From the NCBI GenBank assembly GCA_025210335.1, contig JAOARY010000007.1:1-64000 (forward strand): 64,000 nt of DNA, written 5' to 3'. Position 1 is the first letter of the stretch. Each line of letters begins with the position of its first letter. Origin of the DNA: Peptostreptococcaceae bacterium (GTDB taxonomy: Bacteria > Bacillota > Clostridia > Peptostreptococcales > Peptostreptococcaceae). The translations under genes were made by a program, and so were the position numbers. Shown here in pieces: positions 55,523 through 64,000 of the stretch. The notes under the pieces are model-generated. The model saw only the letters and a program-made list of their open reading frames with translations, did no database searches and was not told where the DNA came from.

Positions 55523-57100
55523 TTACATCCCCATTCCCGGCATAGCAAAAGGAACACTATTTTGAAGTAGAACTTCTTCTCCTTCTTTTACTCCTGAAAC
55601 TATCTCTATAGTAGAATTTGAATTAATACCTGTTTGTACTTCAACCTTTTTATTTTCTTCTTTACCTTCTTCTTTTACAAATACATATGATTTTTCACCT
55701 TCATTTGTTATTGCTTCTATAGGTAATATTAAAATATCTTCTTTTGACTGTAATATAACCTTAACACTAGCACTCATTCCAAGTTTTATACCTTCTACTT
55801 GATTTAATGTTACTGTCACTTCATATTTAGCCATTCCATTTTCAACTTTTGCTAACTGAGATATTGAAGTTACAGTACCTTCATAAGTACTTCCCTCTAT
55901 TGCAGATACTTCTACAATAGCTTTTTGCCCTTCTTTTACATTTAATATATCCATTTCATCTATCATAACAGTCATTTCTAAATTATTTAAATCAGCAACT
56001 TTTGCAACTACTTGTTCTTCTGCTACATTTTCTCCACTAACAACTGGTATATCAACTACAGTTCCTTCTATTGGCGAATATATTATATTGTCATTAAGCT
56101 TTTCCGTTTGTTTATTATAATCAAGTCTTGAACTCTCTAATGATTTTCTTTGTAATGTTATTTCTTTCATAACATCGTCATTTTCCATGTTAACTAGAAC
56201 TTGACCAATAGATACTTTGTCTCCTTCTTTAACAACTATTCTTTTTATATCTCCACCAACTTCAAATTTAACAACTTCACTTCTTTTAAATTCTGTCTTA
56301 GGCTTTTCTATTGCATAAGAATCTGCAAAAACTCCTGAATTCAATTTAACTGAAGGTTGTGTGAAAACTCCTTCTAATATACTTCCTGGATTTTTAATTT
56401 CTATAACTGCATTATATAATACTGCTCCTGTAGTACTACCTTTTCCATTTTTCTCAAGTTCTGTAACCTTACCTGTAACAGATTTGAAACTATCTGTTAA
56501 TATAACTTTCGCTTCATTGCCTACACTCATTTGAGATATTTGTCCTTTTGTAAAAGGTGCTTTTACAACTATAGTATCTTTATCAATAATAGTTAAGAAT
56601 TCTTCACCATTAGATACTTCATCTCCTTCTTGAACTTTTATTTCTGTTACAACACCTGAATATGGTGATTTTAAATTCAATTTATCTGCTTTTTCTATCA
56701 AATCTGTCAATGATTGTTCTTCTCTAAAGATACTTATTTCCTTTTGACTAACACTAATTGTATTATCTTCATTGTCTAAATCTAATATTCTATCTCCTCT
56801 ATTTACCTTTTGTCCTTCTTTCATATATACATTGGAAATAGATCCTCTATTTTTAGTTTTTAAATCTTTTAAGTATTTTGATTCTATATTCCCACTACTA
56901 CTTATACTCATCTCTATATTCCCCTTAGAAACTTTTGCAAAACTTTCTTGAGGAATTGTAATGTCTTGTTCTTTAGCTCCACCCATTTTACTAACAGTAA
57001 ATATTATTCCTGCTAATACAACCAAAGAAATTGCTATATTTCTCTTTTTCTTAAAAAATTTCTTTAGTCCACCAAACTTACCTTTAACATTTTCTTTCAA
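55523..57100 (-). CDS. MacA/HlyD-type adaptor with duplicated lipoyl regions
   Basis: A 525-residue membrane-fusion adaptor. An N-terminal TM anchor (about 20–42, NIAISLVVLAGIIFTVSKMG) is followed by two biotinyl-lipoyl-like units: one at about 60–180 (NVYMKEGQKVNRGDRILDLD) and one at about 275–375 (IKRIVVKEGDKVSIGQVLVN). Beta-barrel and membrane-proximal domains then run to the C-terminus. It is longer than most MacA proteins because of the repeated lipoyl region. Translation starts at TTG seven bases after GAGAGG. It joins the ABC exporter to the cell envelope. Confidence 0.9.
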   Translation of the reverse strand: MKENVKGKFGGLKKFFKKKRNIAISLVVLAGIIFTVSKMGGAKEQDITIPQESFAKVSKGNIEMSISSSGNIESKYLKDLKTKNRGSISNVYMKEGQKVNRGDRILDLDNEDNTISVSQKEISIFREEQSLTDLIEKADKLNLKSPYSGVVTEIKVQEGDEVSNGEEFLTIIDKDTIVVKAPFTKGQISQMSVGNEAKVILTDSFKSVTGKVTELEKNGKGSTTGAVLYNAVIEIKNPGSILEGVFTQPSVKLNSGVFADSYAIEKPKTEFKRSEVVKFEVGGDIKRIVVKEGDKVSIGQVLVNMENDDVMKEITLQRKSLESSRLDYNKQTEKLNDNIIYSPIEGTVVDIPVVSGENVAEEQVVAKVADLNNLEMTVMIDEMDILNVKEGQKAIVEVSAIEGSTYEGTVTSISQLAKVENGMAKYEVTVTLNQVEGIKLGMSASVKVILQSKEDILILPIEAITNEGEKSYVFVKEEGKEENKKVEVQTGINSNSTIEIVSGVKEGEEVLLQNSVPFAMPGMGM

Positions 57101-57567
57101 AAAAAACCTCTCCTTCTCTTTGATTTATCTTATATGTAATCTAAATTTATATATTAATTGAAAAAATTAATATGACTGTTATTATTAAATACTATTATAT
57201 AATTCTAATTTTATTCTTAGAGAATTATTAAAATAAGATTAAAATTAAAATAATTCTATTTAATAAACCTCAATATAATTTTTTAAGCATTCATATTATT
57301 AAATTCTCAATTAGATACAATGGATAATATAGATTATAATATATTTTATTCCTAAAATTATTAATAAAAAGTTACATTTATAATCTATAATCTAAATTAA
57401 AATTATTTATTAAAAACAATATAATTTCAATATACAAAATAACTGTATTCATAATCATTTATATAATATAAAAATAATATATCTTTTTCATATTTAAAAT
57501 GTATCTATTTTGTAATCATATATAACAATATACAATAATTTTTTCTAAATATAGAATAATTCCGAAT
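57101..57567. other. Long AT-rich non-coding stretch upstream of the MacAB-like operon
   Basis: About 470 bases with no reading frame of note, very rich in A and T. It must hold the promoter of the ABC efflux operon. I saw no operator-like repeat that stands out from the AT background. Confidence 0.5.
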
Positions 57568-57614
57568 AAAAAAGCTGTCATCTTAATAAAATTTATTAAG
57601 ATAGCAGCTTTTTT
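57568..57614 (-). terminator. Terminator of the ilv operon
   Basis: Hairpin AAAAAAGCTGTCATCTTAATAAA / TTTATTAAGATAGCAGCTTTTTT with one mismatch and a three-base loop, flanked by A and T runs. It lies about 110 bp past the ilvB stop; the ilvB-derived repeat is in between. Confidence 0.88.
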
Positions 57615-57655
57615 ATCAAAACTTTATATCCTTTAATCTATTTAATTTTAACTCT

Positions 57656-57704
57656 TTTAATTTTTTATCTTTAAGAGAAATCATCAAATAATTTAATATA
57701 TTAA
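57656..57704. repeat. 49-bp perfect copy of an internal ilvB segment
   Basis: The 49 bases at 57656–57704 are identical to 58361–58409 inside ilvB, in the same orientation. CTC precedes both with one mismatch, and weaker similarity continues upstream to about 57630. The copy lies between the ilvB stop and the operon terminator. It looks like a short tandem duplication remnant. Confidence 0.9.
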
Positions 57705-57723
57705 TTATAAAAATACAAAAATC

Positions 57724-59379
57724 TTATTTGCTAATATATTCAGCTATAGATTTTGCTGGTGGTACAAGCGGATATACATGATCATCTTTATTTATAACAC
57801 ATTCAACAAAGAAGGGTTTATTTACATCTTTCTTTAACGCTTCTTCTAATTCTTCAAAATTTGTAGCTTTAAAAGAATTCATATTAAAAGCATTTAATAA
57901 ATTCGTAAAATCAAATCCTGTATTTATATCTGTTGATGAATATCTCTCATCACAAAAATGTTTTTGCCATTGTCTTACCATCCCAAGAGTAGAATTATTC
58001 ATAAGAAATATCTTTACAGGCAAATCATATTCAACAATTGTAGCAACTTCATTTAAAGACATCTTAAAAGAGCCATCTCCAGTTATCAAAACCACTTCTT
58101 CTTTTGATGCAATACTTGCACCTATACTAAGTCCAAGTCCACATCCCATAGTACCTAGTCCACCAGAAGTCAAAAATGCATTTTCTTTTTGAAAATTCCA
58201 TTCTTGAGCACAAAACATTTGATGTTGCCCTACATCTGTTGCCACAAAAGAATCTTTATAATTTTTATTTATTCTTCTAATTATATTCCTTACACTAAAT
58301 AAATTATCATCTCTTTTTAATTTATAACTATCAATCTCTTTAAGCCAATTTAATCGCTCATTTAATTTTTTATCTTTAAGAGAAATCATCAAATAATTTA
58401 ATATATTAAATAACTCTCCATTTATAGATTTATACGCTTCTATATTTTTATTTAATTCATTTTCATCAAATTCAATATGAATTATTTTACCATTCTTTTG
58501 AAATTTCGACTTATCTCCAAGAGCTCTATCACTAAATCTAACTCCTATTGCTATTAATAAATCACTATTATAAACAGCCTGATTAGCTTCTTCAAAGCCA
58601 TGCATTCCAAGCATCCCATAAGCTAATCTGTCGTCAGATTTTACAATTCCCATTCCCATAAGAGTATTTACAACTGGTATATTTGTCTTTTTTAATACCT
58701 TCCTAAAAATATCACAACAACCTGATTTAATAAGTCCACCACCAATATAAAAAACAGGTCTTTTGGCTTGATCTATCATATTGCAAACTTCGTCTAATTC
58801 CTTATTTGTTACTCTATTTTTATTTACGTAATTCGATTTCATATTATTCTTAACAGTCATTTTTAACTCTTTTTTATAACTTATTTCTGCTAAAAAAATA
58901 TCCTTAGGTATATCAACAAGTACAGGCCCTGGTCTACCTTCTTTAGCTATAATAAATGCCTTATGCAAAGTTTCTTGAAGTTCATTTATATCTCTTACTA
59001 AAAAATTATGTTTAGTTATAGAAAAAGTCATTCCCGTAATATCTATCTCTTGAAATGAATCTTTTCCTATAAAAGAACTTGGTACTTGACCAGTTATTAC
59101 AACTAATGGAATTGAATCCATATATGCATTTGCTATCCCTGTTATAGTGTTTGTAGCTCCAGGTCCAGATGTAGCTATAGCAACTCCCACCTTACCACTA
59201 ACTCTTGAATATCCATCTGCCCCATGAAGCAGATTTTGTTCATGGCATGTTCTTACTACAAACAATTCTTGATCATAAAGTGCATCGAATAAAGGAATGA
59301 CCGCTCCACCAGGATAACCAAATACTGTATCTACTTTTTCATCTTTTAATACTTCTACTACTAAATTTGCTCCATTCAA
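57724..59379 (-). CDS. ilvB: Acetolactate synthase large subunit
   Basis: A 551-residue thiamine-diphosphate enzyme that makes acetolactate or acetohydroxybutyrate for valine, leucine and isoleucine. Visible features: the N-terminal FGYPGGAVIPLFDALYD with the catalytic glutamate region around RTCHEQNLLHGADGYSR, the FAD/PYR-domain stretch, and the ThDP motif GDGSFKMSLNEVATIVEYDL ending at NN. TTG is the start, eight bases after AGGAGG. It is the last gene of the ilv operon, 14 bp after ilvD. The regulatory subunit is encoded separately at the head of the operon. Confidence 0.95.
   Translation of the reverse strand: MNGANLVVEVLKDEKVDTVFGYPGGAVIPLFDALYDQELFVVRTCHEQNLLHGADGYSRVSGKVGVAIATSGPGATNTITGIANAYMDSIPLVVITGQVPSSFIGKDSFQEIDITGMTFSITKHNFLVRDINELQETLHKAFIIAKEGRPGPVLVDIPKDIFLAEISYKKELKMTVKNNMKSNYVNKNRVTNKELDEVCNMIDQAKRPVFYIGGGLIKSGCCDIFRKVLKKTNIPVVNTLMGMGIVKSDDRLAYGMLGMHGFEEANQAVYNSDLLIAIGVRFSDRALGDKSKFQKNGKIIHIEFDENELNKNIEAYKSINGELFNILNYLMISLKDKKLNERLNWLKEIDSYKLKRDDNLFSVRNIIRRINKNYKDSFVATDVGQHQMFCAQEWNFQKENAFLTSGGLGTMGCGLGLSIGASIASKEEVVLITGDGSFKMSLNEVATIVEYDLPVKIFLMNNSTLGMVRQWQKHFCDERYSSTDINTGFDFTNLLNAFNMNSFKATNFEELEEALKKDVNKPFFVECVINKDDHVYPLVPPAKSIAEYISK
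58361..58409. repeat. Parent copy of the 49-bp ilvB repeat
   Basis: Internal ilvB segment identical to the copy at 57656–57704 beyond the gene's end. It encodes part of the linker after KLNERLNW in the protein. Confidence 0.9.
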
Positions 59380-59393
59380 GTTTTATTCCTCCT

Positions 59394-61043
59394 TTATTCA
59401 AAAATTGCACCTTTAGAAGAAGATGATACTAATTTAGAATATTTTTTTAAATATCCATCTACCTTAACCTCTTTTTTAAAAGAATTTTTTCTTCGCTTTT
59501 CTAACTCTTCATCTGTAACATCTAAATGCAATCTACCTTCATCCATATCAATTTCAATCATATCTCCATCTTTTACAAGACCAATTACTCCACCTTCATA
59601 AGCTTCTGGTGAAACATGACCTATTGCAGCACCTCTTGTTCCTCCAGAAAATCTACCATCAGTTATTAGAGGTATCTTATCATCCAAATTCATTCCACTA
59701 AGAGCTGCTGTTGGAGATAACATTTCTCTCATTCCAGGCCCACCCTTTGGCCCTTCATAAATTATAACGATACCTTCTCCAACTTTAATATCATTTGCAA
59801 GTATTGCTTCAAATGCATCTTCCTCACACTCAAAAACTCTTGCTTTAACTTTAACTTTAAACATTTTAGAGTCAACTGCTGATTTCTTTACAACAGCTCC
59901 TTGTAAAGCCAAATTCCCCTTTAAAACTTTTATTCCCCCTTCTTTAGAGTAAGGATTTTCTATATCTCTTATAACATTAAAACCTGATTTTTCTACTAAT
60001 CTATCACCTATTTTTTTATATACAGTAAGAACATCTTTTTTTATCAAATCTTTTTTACTAAGTTCATTAAGTACGCTACTAATCCCCCCATCCTCATGTA
60101 GGTCTTCAATATGATATTCATTTGATGCTGGTGACAATCTACATAAATTAGGTGTCGATTTACTAATTTCATCTATAAAATCAAGGTTAAAATCCACCTC
60201 AGCTTCATTTGCAATTGCAGTCAAATGAAGTACCGTATTTGTTGAACATCCAAGAGCCATATCAACTCTTAATGCATTATAAAATGCATCCTTAGTCATT
60301 ATATCTCGTGGCTTGATATCTTCTTTAACCAAATCTACAATTACTTCACCAGTTCTTCTAGCTAATACCTTTCTACTTGAATAAACAGCCGGTAAAGTTC
60401 CATTAAAAGGTAGTGCCATACCTAAAGCTTCACACATACAATTCATTGAATTTGCAGTAAACATACCAGAACAAGACCCAAAAGTTGGACAAGAACATTC
60501 TTCAAGTTTTAATAATTGTGCTTCATCTATTTTGCCCAATTTATATTCTCCAACTCCTTGGAATACAGTTGTTAAATCAGTTTTAGTTTTCTTATTTCTT
60601 CCTGCAAGCATAGGCCCTCCACTTACAACAATCGAAGGAATATTAAGTCTTGCCGCTGCCATTAATACAGCTGGAACAGTTTTATCACAATTTGGTACAA
60701 AAACAAGACCATCAAGAGCATGCGCTTTTGCCATAATTTCAACACTATCTGCAATTAATTCTCTTGAAGGAAGAGAATATCTCATTCCTTCATGATTCAT
60801 TGCAAGACCATCACAAACAGCTATTGTAGGAAATTCAAATGGCTTTCCTCCATTTTGTAATATTCCATTTTTAACTTCATTGACTATATCTTTAAGTCCA
60901 ATATGACCTGGTACTATTTCATTAAACATATTTACAACACCAATAAATGGCTTTTTCATCTGCTTTTCATCTAATCCCAATGCTCTTAACAAAGATCTAT
61001 GTGGAGATTTTTCAAACCCTTTTTTTATAGAATCACTTTTCAT
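59394..61043 (-). CDS. ilvD: Dihydroxy-acid dehydratase
   Basis: A 549-residue IlvD, which dehydrates dihydroxy acids to the 2-keto acids of the branched-chain pathway. The iron-sulphur ligands are seen in [20 protein letters not shown] and [20 protein letters not shown], and [20 protein letters not shown] is the C-terminal active-site motif. The N-terminus reads [20 protein letters not shown]. Three cysteine positions fit a cluster-dependent enzyme. It lies between ilvC and ilvB. Confidence 0.96.
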   Translation of the reverse strand: MKSDSIKKGFEKSPHRSLLRALGLDEKQMKKPFIGVVNMFNEIVPGHIGLKDIVNEVKNGILQNGGKPFEFPTIAVCDGLAMNHEGMRYSLPSRELIADSVEIMAKAHALDGLVFVPNCDKTVPAVLMAAARLNIPSIVVSGGPMLAGRNKKTKTDLTTVFQGVGEYKLGKIDEAQLLKLEECSCPTFGSCSGMFTANSMNCMCEALGMALPFNGTLPAVYSSRKVLARRTGEVIVDLVKEDIKPRDIMTKDAFYNALRVDMALGCSTNTVLHLTAIANEAEVDFNLDFIDEISKSTPNLCRLSPASNEYHIEDLHEDGGISSVLNELSKKDLIKKDVLTVYKKIGDRLVEKSGFNVIRDIENPYSKEGGIKVLKGNLALQGAVVKKSAVDSKMFKVKVKARVFECEEDAFEAILANDIKVGEGIVIIYEGPKGGPGMREMLSPTAALSGMNLDDKIPLITDGRFSGGTRGAAIGHVSPEAYEGGVIGLVKDGDMIEIDMDEGRLHLDVTDEELEKRRKNSFKKEVKVDGYLKKYSKLVSSSSKGAIFE

Positions 61044-61215
61044 AATACACCTCTTACATACAATATATAATACAAAATATTTTTAATTTTTAGATTTCAA
61101 TTTTTATATCTTTTTTTATAATTTTATGAATTTTATTTATATTCTTGTTTTTTTATATGATTCAAACTAAAAATATAATAATTTCTTGAATAACATCTTT
61201 ATTTCTTTTTAATTA

Positions 61216-62208
<993 letters not shown>

Positions 62209-62342
62209 AATAATCCTCCTATAATTTTTAGAATATTTATATTCTATTCGCAATTTTCTTATTTTTCAATTTATATTAATTATCAATTCTTATTACATAA
62301 AAACTAAAATAAATATTTAGCTATTTATTTGCTAATATATTT

Positions 62343-62564
62343 CTATACTTGTCTTATTTCATATACGTCTGCAAGCTTTGAAATATAGTTGTAAGCTCTT
62401 TTTTCTTCATCATCAACAGTTATAAAAACATTTATAAACCTACTTACATCACTTTCACTCATAGACAAATTCTTAACCTTAAAATTCTTTCTTCTTAATG
62501 TATTTGTAATTCTTAAAAAAGAATCCAGTCCACTATTTGTTCTTAAAAAATATTTATTTTCCAT
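62343..62564 (-). CDS. ilvN: Acetolactate synthase small subunit-like ACT protein
   Basis: A 73-residue ACT-domain protein, about the size of E. coli IlvM rather than full IlvN/IlvH. It reads NSGLDSFLRITNTLRRKNFK, then VKNLSMSESDVSRFINVFIT, matching the beta-alpha-beta start of ALS regulatory subunits (GxLxRIxxxLRRRxFxVxxLxxxxT). It should bind valine or activate the large subunit. It is the first gene after the T-box leader and is split from ilvB by ilvC and ilvD. Confidence 0.85.
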   Translation of the reverse strand: MENKYFLRTNSGLDSFLRITNTLRRKNFKVKNLSMSESDVSRFINVFITVDDEEKRAYNYISKLADVYEIRQV

Positions 62565-62644
62565 AAAAAGTCCTCCTTATAAATTCTTTATTAACACCTA
62601 AAAATCTTTTAATTTGTATACTAGCCATTTTTATATTCCTTATA

Positions 62645-62945
62645 TTAAAAAATCCTTCGTCTCTTGATAGAAAAATTCATTCAATCAAGGGACGAAGGAT
62701 ATATCTTCGCGGTACCACCCTAGTTATTTTTTGTTAAAAAAATATAACAAAAAATCGCTCATTTCAGGTCAAAACAATGCCTAACCCTAGTCCAATAAGG
62801 AGGACAACCCTCTAAACTTACATTAATTTCAGCTTAAAAGCTCTGGAGTGATCATTATATATTATCTTATAACACTAACTCTCACCAAATGTTAGTTTCT
62901 CTTTAGTCACAGTTTTAATATTTTTCTCTCCGTCGTAGCTTGTTT
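62645..62945 (-). promoter_or_regulatory. T-box riboswitch, probably isoleucine-specific
   Basis: The conserved T-box AGGGTGGTACCGCG lies on the minus strand at about 62708–62721. It is followed by the terminator stem ATCCTTCGTCCCTTGAT / ATCAAGAGACGAAGGAT and a T-run (62645–62702). Stem I begins near CTACGACGGAGAG (about 62940). On its 3' side, AATGATCACTCCAGAGC gives ATC as the likely specifier codon, which would read uncharged tRNA-Ile. It controls the ilvN–ilvC–ilvD–ilvB genes. Confidence 0.92.
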
Positions 62946-62969
62946 TTTTTAATTTTTATCTTGGTATGT

Positions 62970-62998
62970 ATTATACGAGCATAATATTTTAATGTCAA
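62970..62998 (-). promoter_or_regulatory. Consensus promoter of the T-box/ilv operon
   Basis: On the minus strand TTGACA (62998–62993) and TATAAT (62975–62970) are exactly 17 bp apart, a perfect vegetative promoter. Transcription would start near 62962, about 20 bases before the first T-box stem. Confidence 0.93.
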
Positions 62999-63282
62999 CA
63001 GCTTTTCACTATAAAATTTTATTTTTATGGATTATATATTTTTTCTACATATATAGCAGTTTTTTTATTTTTTATACTTTTAAATTTTATTTTAATAAAT
63101 CCAATATTAAAAAATTGTATTTATAGCTTTATATGATTTTGAAATTTTAATTGCAATTTTTTAATTATTTATATTTTTATTTTCTTATTTACAATTTAAA
63201 ATCTTTGTTCTAAAATCATTATTATAAAAATAAAAATATATACAAATTGTGATACCTCTTTAAAATATTAAGGGGTGATTAA
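62999..63282. other. AT-rich region upstream of the decarboxylase-family gene
   Basis: About 280 bases between the ilv promoter (minus) and the plus-strand decarboxylase gene. Nothing besides the presumed plus-strand promoter is visible. Confidence 0.45.
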
Positions 63283-64000
63283 ATGAATCAAGAATTAACA
63301 CCATTAAAAACAGCTTTAGAAAATTATAAAAATAAAGATATAATTCCATTTGATGTTCCTGGACACAAACACGGAGTTGGAACAGAAGAACTTCGAGATT
63401 TTTTTGGCTCTGAACTTATGAAAATAGATGTTAACTCTATGAAATGCTTAGATATTTTATCAAATCCAATTTCAGTAATTAAGGAAGCTCAGTTACTTTT
63501 AGCTGATGCTTATAATTGTGACTATGGATTTTTTTTGGTAAATGGAACGACTTGTGGTATACAAGCTATGATAATGAGTATATGTAAACCTATGGACAAA
63601 ATAATTTTGCCAAGAAATGTCCATAAATCTGCATTAAATGGACTAATATTATCTGGCGCAATTCCCATATATATAAATCCTAAAACTCATAAAGATTTAA
63701 AAATTTCAATGAATATATCTTTTAAAGATGTCAAAAAAACTATTGATGAAAATCCTGATGCAAAAGCAATTTTTGTTATTAATCCTACTTACTTTGGATT
63801 TGTTTCGGATTTAAAAAAAATAATAGAATATGCTCACAAAAAAAATCTAATTGTTCTAGTTGATGAAGCTCATGGTGCTCATTTTAACTTCCATGATGAT
63901 TTACCAAATCAAGCTATGCAATTAGGTGCTGATATGTCCTGTGTAAGTCTTCATAAAACAGGTGGATCATTAACTCAAAGTTCTGCACTTTTAATAAATG
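63283..64000 (+). CDS. Orn/Lys/Arg decarboxylase family protein, N-terminal part
   Basis: The first 239 residues of a fold-type I PLP enzyme, cut by the right edge of the window. It begins NQELTPLKTALENYKNKDII, followed by PFDVPGHKHG, the family start. The aspartate contacting the cofactor is in VDEAHGAHF. The Schiff-base lysine is in VSLHKTGGSLTQSSAL, all as in the SpeA/Cad-type short decarboxylases of Gram-positives. It would decarboxylate ornithine, lysine or arginine to a polyamine precursor; which one cannot be told. AGGGGTGATTAA precedes the ATG. It is divergent from the ilv operon. Confidence 0.9.
   Translation, partial: MNQELTPLKTALENYKNKDIIPFDVPGHKHGVGTEELRDFFGSELMKIDVNSMKCLDILSNPISVIKEAQLLLADAYNCDYGFFLVNGTTCGIQAMIMSICKPMDKIILPRNVHKSALNGLILSGAIPIYINPKTHKDLKISMNISFKDVKKTIDENPDAKAIFVINPTYFGFVSDLKKIIEYAHKKNLIVLVDEAHGAHFNFHDDLPNQAMQLGADMSCVSLHKTGGSLTQSSALLIN

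Noticed and set aside
62325-62341. 17-base match to the end of ilvB (57724–57740) next to the ilvN stop
   Set aside because: TTATTTGCTAATATATT is almost pure A/T; in DNA this AT-rich a 17-base match within 64 kb is expected by chance.

Overview
The window is very AT-rich DNA from a Gram-positive bacterium of the class Clostridia. This rests on low GC throughout, strong GGAGG-type ribosome binding sites with frequent TTG/GTG starts, a murB–PHP–rapZ–yvcK–nudix–whiA–HPr cluster, dnaE–pfkA–pyk, ftsEX with an M23 hydrolase and ctpA, and a T-box leader on ilv genes. The order of the housekeeping block resembles the Peptostreptococcaceae (Clostridioides relatives); that placement is inference. Almost all genes are on the minus strand.

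Left accessory island (about 1–8.2 kb): the 5' end of an IS607-type recombinase gene, a flavodoxin, a decayed gene, then a minus-strand three-gene operon made of a small unknown protein, a 1103-residue reverse transcriptase with a C-terminal HD-type phosphohydrolase-like domain, and a SLATT-like membrane protein. This looks like an abortive-infection defence operon related to the Abi/UG reverse transcriptases. A uridine-kinase-like gene and a DUF4041/GIY-YIG-like gene follow.

Metabolic and efflux block (8.2–20 kb): a translationally coupled threonine-dehydratase-like and ornithine-cyclodeaminase-like pair faces a divergent MocR-type regulator. Next come an RND pump with its adaptor and a TetR regulator with paired operators in both promoters, an unknown membrane protein, and an NSS transporter with a 31-residue MetS-like subunit.

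Core block (20–44.6 kb): pyk, pfkA, dnaE, a DUF3524 (QTMAN-like) glycosyltransferase, a Fur-box-controlled ECF transporter, the whiA/yvcK/rapZ/murB cluster, a formate/nitrite channel, an M3 peptidase, ctpA–M23–ftsX–ftsE, and 5-formyl-THF cyclo-ligase.

Contractile-injection effector cassette (44.8–53.3 kb): a possible Eag/DcrB-fold chaperone, a VgrG-like spike, an unknown protein, an Imm11 (DUF1629)-like protein, a DUF4280 PAAR-like tip, a 944-residue VgrG-like protein with a C-terminal extension, a small coupled membrane protein (candidate immunity), and two tandem zinc-ribbon membrane paralogues. No sheath, tube, baseplate or ATPase gene is in the window, so it would have to load onto machinery encoded elsewhere.

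Right end (53.5–64 kb): a MacAB-like ABC efflux operon, then a branched-chain amino-acid operon (ilvN–ilvC–ilvD–ilvB in transcription order) behind a consensus promoter and a T-box leader that probably reads isoleucine, and the start of an Orn/Lys/Arg-decarboxylase-family gene running off the window. A 49-bp perfect copy of an internal ilvB segment lies just past the 3' end of ilvB.

The two most interesting systems are the RT–HD/SLATT operon and the VgrG/PAAR-like effector cassette.
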